This document shows, piece after piece, positions 17,056 through 19,011 of a stretch of DNA of 19,011 nt. The notes under the pieces are model-generated. The model did not search any database. It had not been told where the DNA came from and saw only the letters and a program-made list of their open reading frames with translations. Location of the stretch: NCBI GenBank assembly GCA_001931905.2, contig MSJI02000371.1, positions 1-19,011 on the forward strand, read 5' to 3'. The position numbers were made by a program, and so were the translations under genes. Origin of the DNA: Cladosporium sp. IMV 00045 (lineage: Eukaryota; Ascomycota; Dothideomycetes; Cladosporiales; Cladosporiaceae). Position 1 is the first letter of the stretch; every line of letters starts with the position of its first letter.

Positions 17056-17911
17056 TGTGACGGGACGGGGTGGCTTGATGATAGAATATACGTGGTCGCC
17101 GCAATTTGGCGCCTCTAGATCTTGGAGAGGGGATGAAACCCTTCATGATGAGACGATACCCTAGATATATGATGGGATTTGATTGGAGCGCAAAAGCCCA
17201 CATGACATGATTCAATGAAAGTTTGCTCTCTTGCATCGTCTTCTCGTTTCCCACTATCCAAAGGCGCAAGAGTCTCGTGTAGAATTGGATCTCTCGAGTC
17301 TGATGTGACTTGCGGAGCACTTCCGATTCATGAGGAACAGTCCCAGAATTCACTACTACTCTCCACAACAAGTCCTGCTGGCTCAATGTCTCCAGCAAAT
17401 GGCCCCGAAAAAATTTACGATGTAGGCAGCTATGGTTTTTCCCAGCCCTCAACGCCCGACGGGCTCAGGAACGATTAGGAATATAGCGCCCGGACGAGCA
17501 TGCCGAGCTCACGAAGAGCTCAAAGCATGCCGCCGCATTTGGTCTGAGACCTGTCGACCAGAACGTCCTCACTTCGAGAAGCAGAGCTCCATACTCGTCG
17601 AACTGTCCGGCAGTCGACCGACAGCGTCCGAAAACGCGCCAGGACCGCCGGACACAGATCTGTGGTTGTAATAGTAAAAGAAACCAAAAGCCAGACGTTC
17701 GCGACGCCGGGTGAAGTTTTGAAGCGCTGAGAGGCCGGTGCCAAGATTTGTCGCTAGAGCCAAGGCGCTAGGCCGCAAAGGGGAGTGGATCTCGCACACA
17801 ACTCTAGCGTGGAGCGGCAAACTTCGCAAGGTCTTTCTCGAACACTGAAGAGAGCCCACGACTCTCACGACTTCACGACATCCTTCAATTCTCTACTAAC
17901 CCGCAGCAGAG
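17056..17911. promoter_or_regulatory. Intergenic region upstream of RPL3
   Basis: An 856-bp gap between two genes in the same direction: 3' UTR of the 979-aa gene, then the RPL3 promoter. It contains an imperfect inverted repeat at 17498-17530 built from GCATGC and GAGCTC palindromes. Just before the RPL3 ATG, CTACTAAC (17893-17900) and CAGCAG (17904-17909) look like a branch site and acceptor, so the RPL3 leader may contain an intron whose donor I could not fix. No further gene is supported. Confidence 0.5.
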
Positions 17912-19011
17912 ATGTCGCACAGGAAGTTCGAGGCGCCCCGCCACGGTTCGCTCGCTTTCCTTCCCAGGAAGCGTTGCACCCGTCACCGCGGAAAGGTGAA
18001 GAGGTACGATCACAGCACAACCCTCGAGAATTCCCGATGGGCGGCGATGGCGATGTGAGGATGGAGGCGGCGAGTGGAGGATACAGGCGATGGCGATGAG
18101 GATACAATGCAAGCAAGACACAGGCGCTGACCACTCGCTCATACAGCTTCCCCAAGGATGACTCCAAGAAGCCCGTTCACCTTACCGCCATGATGGGCTA
18201 CAAGGCCGGCATGACCACCATCGTCCGCGACCTTGACCGCCCCGGCGCGAAGCTGCACAAGAAGGAGATCGTCGAGGCCGCAACGGTCATCGAAACTCCT
18301 CCGGTACGAGACTTGGCGCCAATACCATACATGGCATGCGCTGATCCGTACATTTTCACAGATGATCGCAGTTGGCTTGGTCGGCTACATCGAGACTCCC
18401 CGTGGCCTGCGCTCGTTGACCACTGTGTGGGCTGAGCACTTGTCCGACGAGGTCAAGCGCCGCTTCTACAAGAACTGGTACAAGAGCAAGAAGAAGGCCT
18501 TCACCAAGTACGCCAAGAAGCACTCCGAGGAGGGCGGCAAGAACATCACCCGCGAGATCGAGCGCATGAAGAAGTACTGCACCGTCGTCCGCGTCCTCGC
18601 CCACACCCAGATGGGCAAGACCCCCATCCGCCAGAAGAAGGCCCACCTTATGGAGGTCCAGATCAACGGTGGCTCCGTCGCCGACAAGGTCGAGTTCGGC
18701 CAGGGTCTCTTCGAGAAGCCCATCGAGATCTCCTCCATCTTCGAGCAGAACGAGATGATCGACTGCATCGCCATCACCAAGGGTCACGGTTTCTCTGGTG
18801 TCACCTCCCGTTGGGGCACCAAGAAGCTTCCTCGCAAGACTCACAAGGGTCTCCGCAAGGTCGCCTGTATCGGTGCCTGGCACCCTAACCACGTCCAGTG
18901 GACCGTTGCCCGTGCCGGTCAGGACGGTTACCACCACCGTACCTCCGTCAACCACAAGATCTACCGCATCGGCAAGGGTGACGACGAGGGCTCCGCCTCC
19001 ACTGACTTCGA
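17912..19011 (+). CDS. RPL3: Ribosomal protein L3 (uL3), 5' part, three exons visible (partial)
   Basis: Large-subunit protein whose extension reaches the peptidyl-transferase centre. Exons 17912-18003, 18147-18303 and 18362 to the edge; 299 codons plus 2 nt are visible of a protein usually near 390 residues, so the C-terminus is outside. The start is the conserved [20 protein letters not shown]. Intron 1 (18004-18146, 143 nt) splits the Ser codon of VKSFPKDD and has a GCTGAC branch site. Intron 2 (18304-18361, 58 nt) separates ETPP from [18 protein letters not shown]. Further signatures: [38 protein letters not shown] and [14 protein letters not shown]. Codon use is strongly biased to C-ending codons, as expected for a highly expressed gene. 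All family landmarks are intact. Confidence 0.97.

Noticed and set aside
18356..18955. 199-codon open frame on the minus strand opposite RPL3
   Set aside because: Shadow of the RPL3 third exon, created by its codon bias; Leu/Val/Gly/Asp-rich with no domain.
1..19011. Mobile element, CRISPR array, secondary-metabolite or toxin-antitoxin system
   Set aside because: No transposase, reverse transcriptase, terminal repeats with target duplications, regular spaced repeats, or biosynthetic core enzymes were seen; the genes are unrelated fungal housekeeping and hypothetical genes.

Overview
The window looks like nuclear DNA of a filamentous ascomycete (Pezizomycotina; Dothideomycetes is my best guess, but the class cannot be proved from this sequence). 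The protein genes are fungal in type. Most introns are 52-63 nt, with longer ones of 80-226 nt, and have GTRNGT-like donors and CTAAC/CTGAC/CTAAT branch points just upstream of CAG or TAG acceptors. Coding stretches are rich in C at third codon positions.

Layout, left to right: (1) 1-511, minus: the 5' part of NFS1, the mitochondrial cysteine desulfurase, running off the left edge. (2) 989-1096, plus: an intron-containing tRNA-Gly(GCC). (3) 2189-4003, minus: a 604-aa coiled-coil, acidic-tailed protein that I cannot name. (4) 4590-6350, plus: TRP2/trpE, anthranilate synthase component I, with a four-codon first exon; it is divergent from gene 3. (5) 7060-8305, minus: a five-exon gene for a 341-aa Stc1-type zinc-finger protein, convergent with TRP2. 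(6) 9162-9803, minus: cytochrome c (CYC1) with three exons. (7) 9804-14052: about 4.2 kb with no gene I can support, containing several inverted repeats. (8) 14053-17055, plus: a 979-aa Ser/Arg/Pro-rich protein with a well-ordered, Cys-containing C-terminal region of unknown function. (9) 17912 to the right edge, plus: RPL3 (ribosomal protein uL3), three exons visible, truncated by the window.

These are mostly housekeeping genes: Fe-S cluster assembly, glycine tRNA, tryptophan synthesis, respiratory electron transfer and ribosome. They share no obvious pathway and do not form an operon or a secondary-metabolite cluster. I found no transposon, CRISPR array, phage or other mobile system. The least explained parts are the Stc1-domain protein (whose family is linked to RNAi-directed heterochromatin in fission yeast), the C-terminal module of the 979-aa protein with two CxxC pairs, the 604-aa coiled-coil protein, a strong G-quadruplex motif at the 3' end of TRP2, and the long gene-free stretch with its palindromes.
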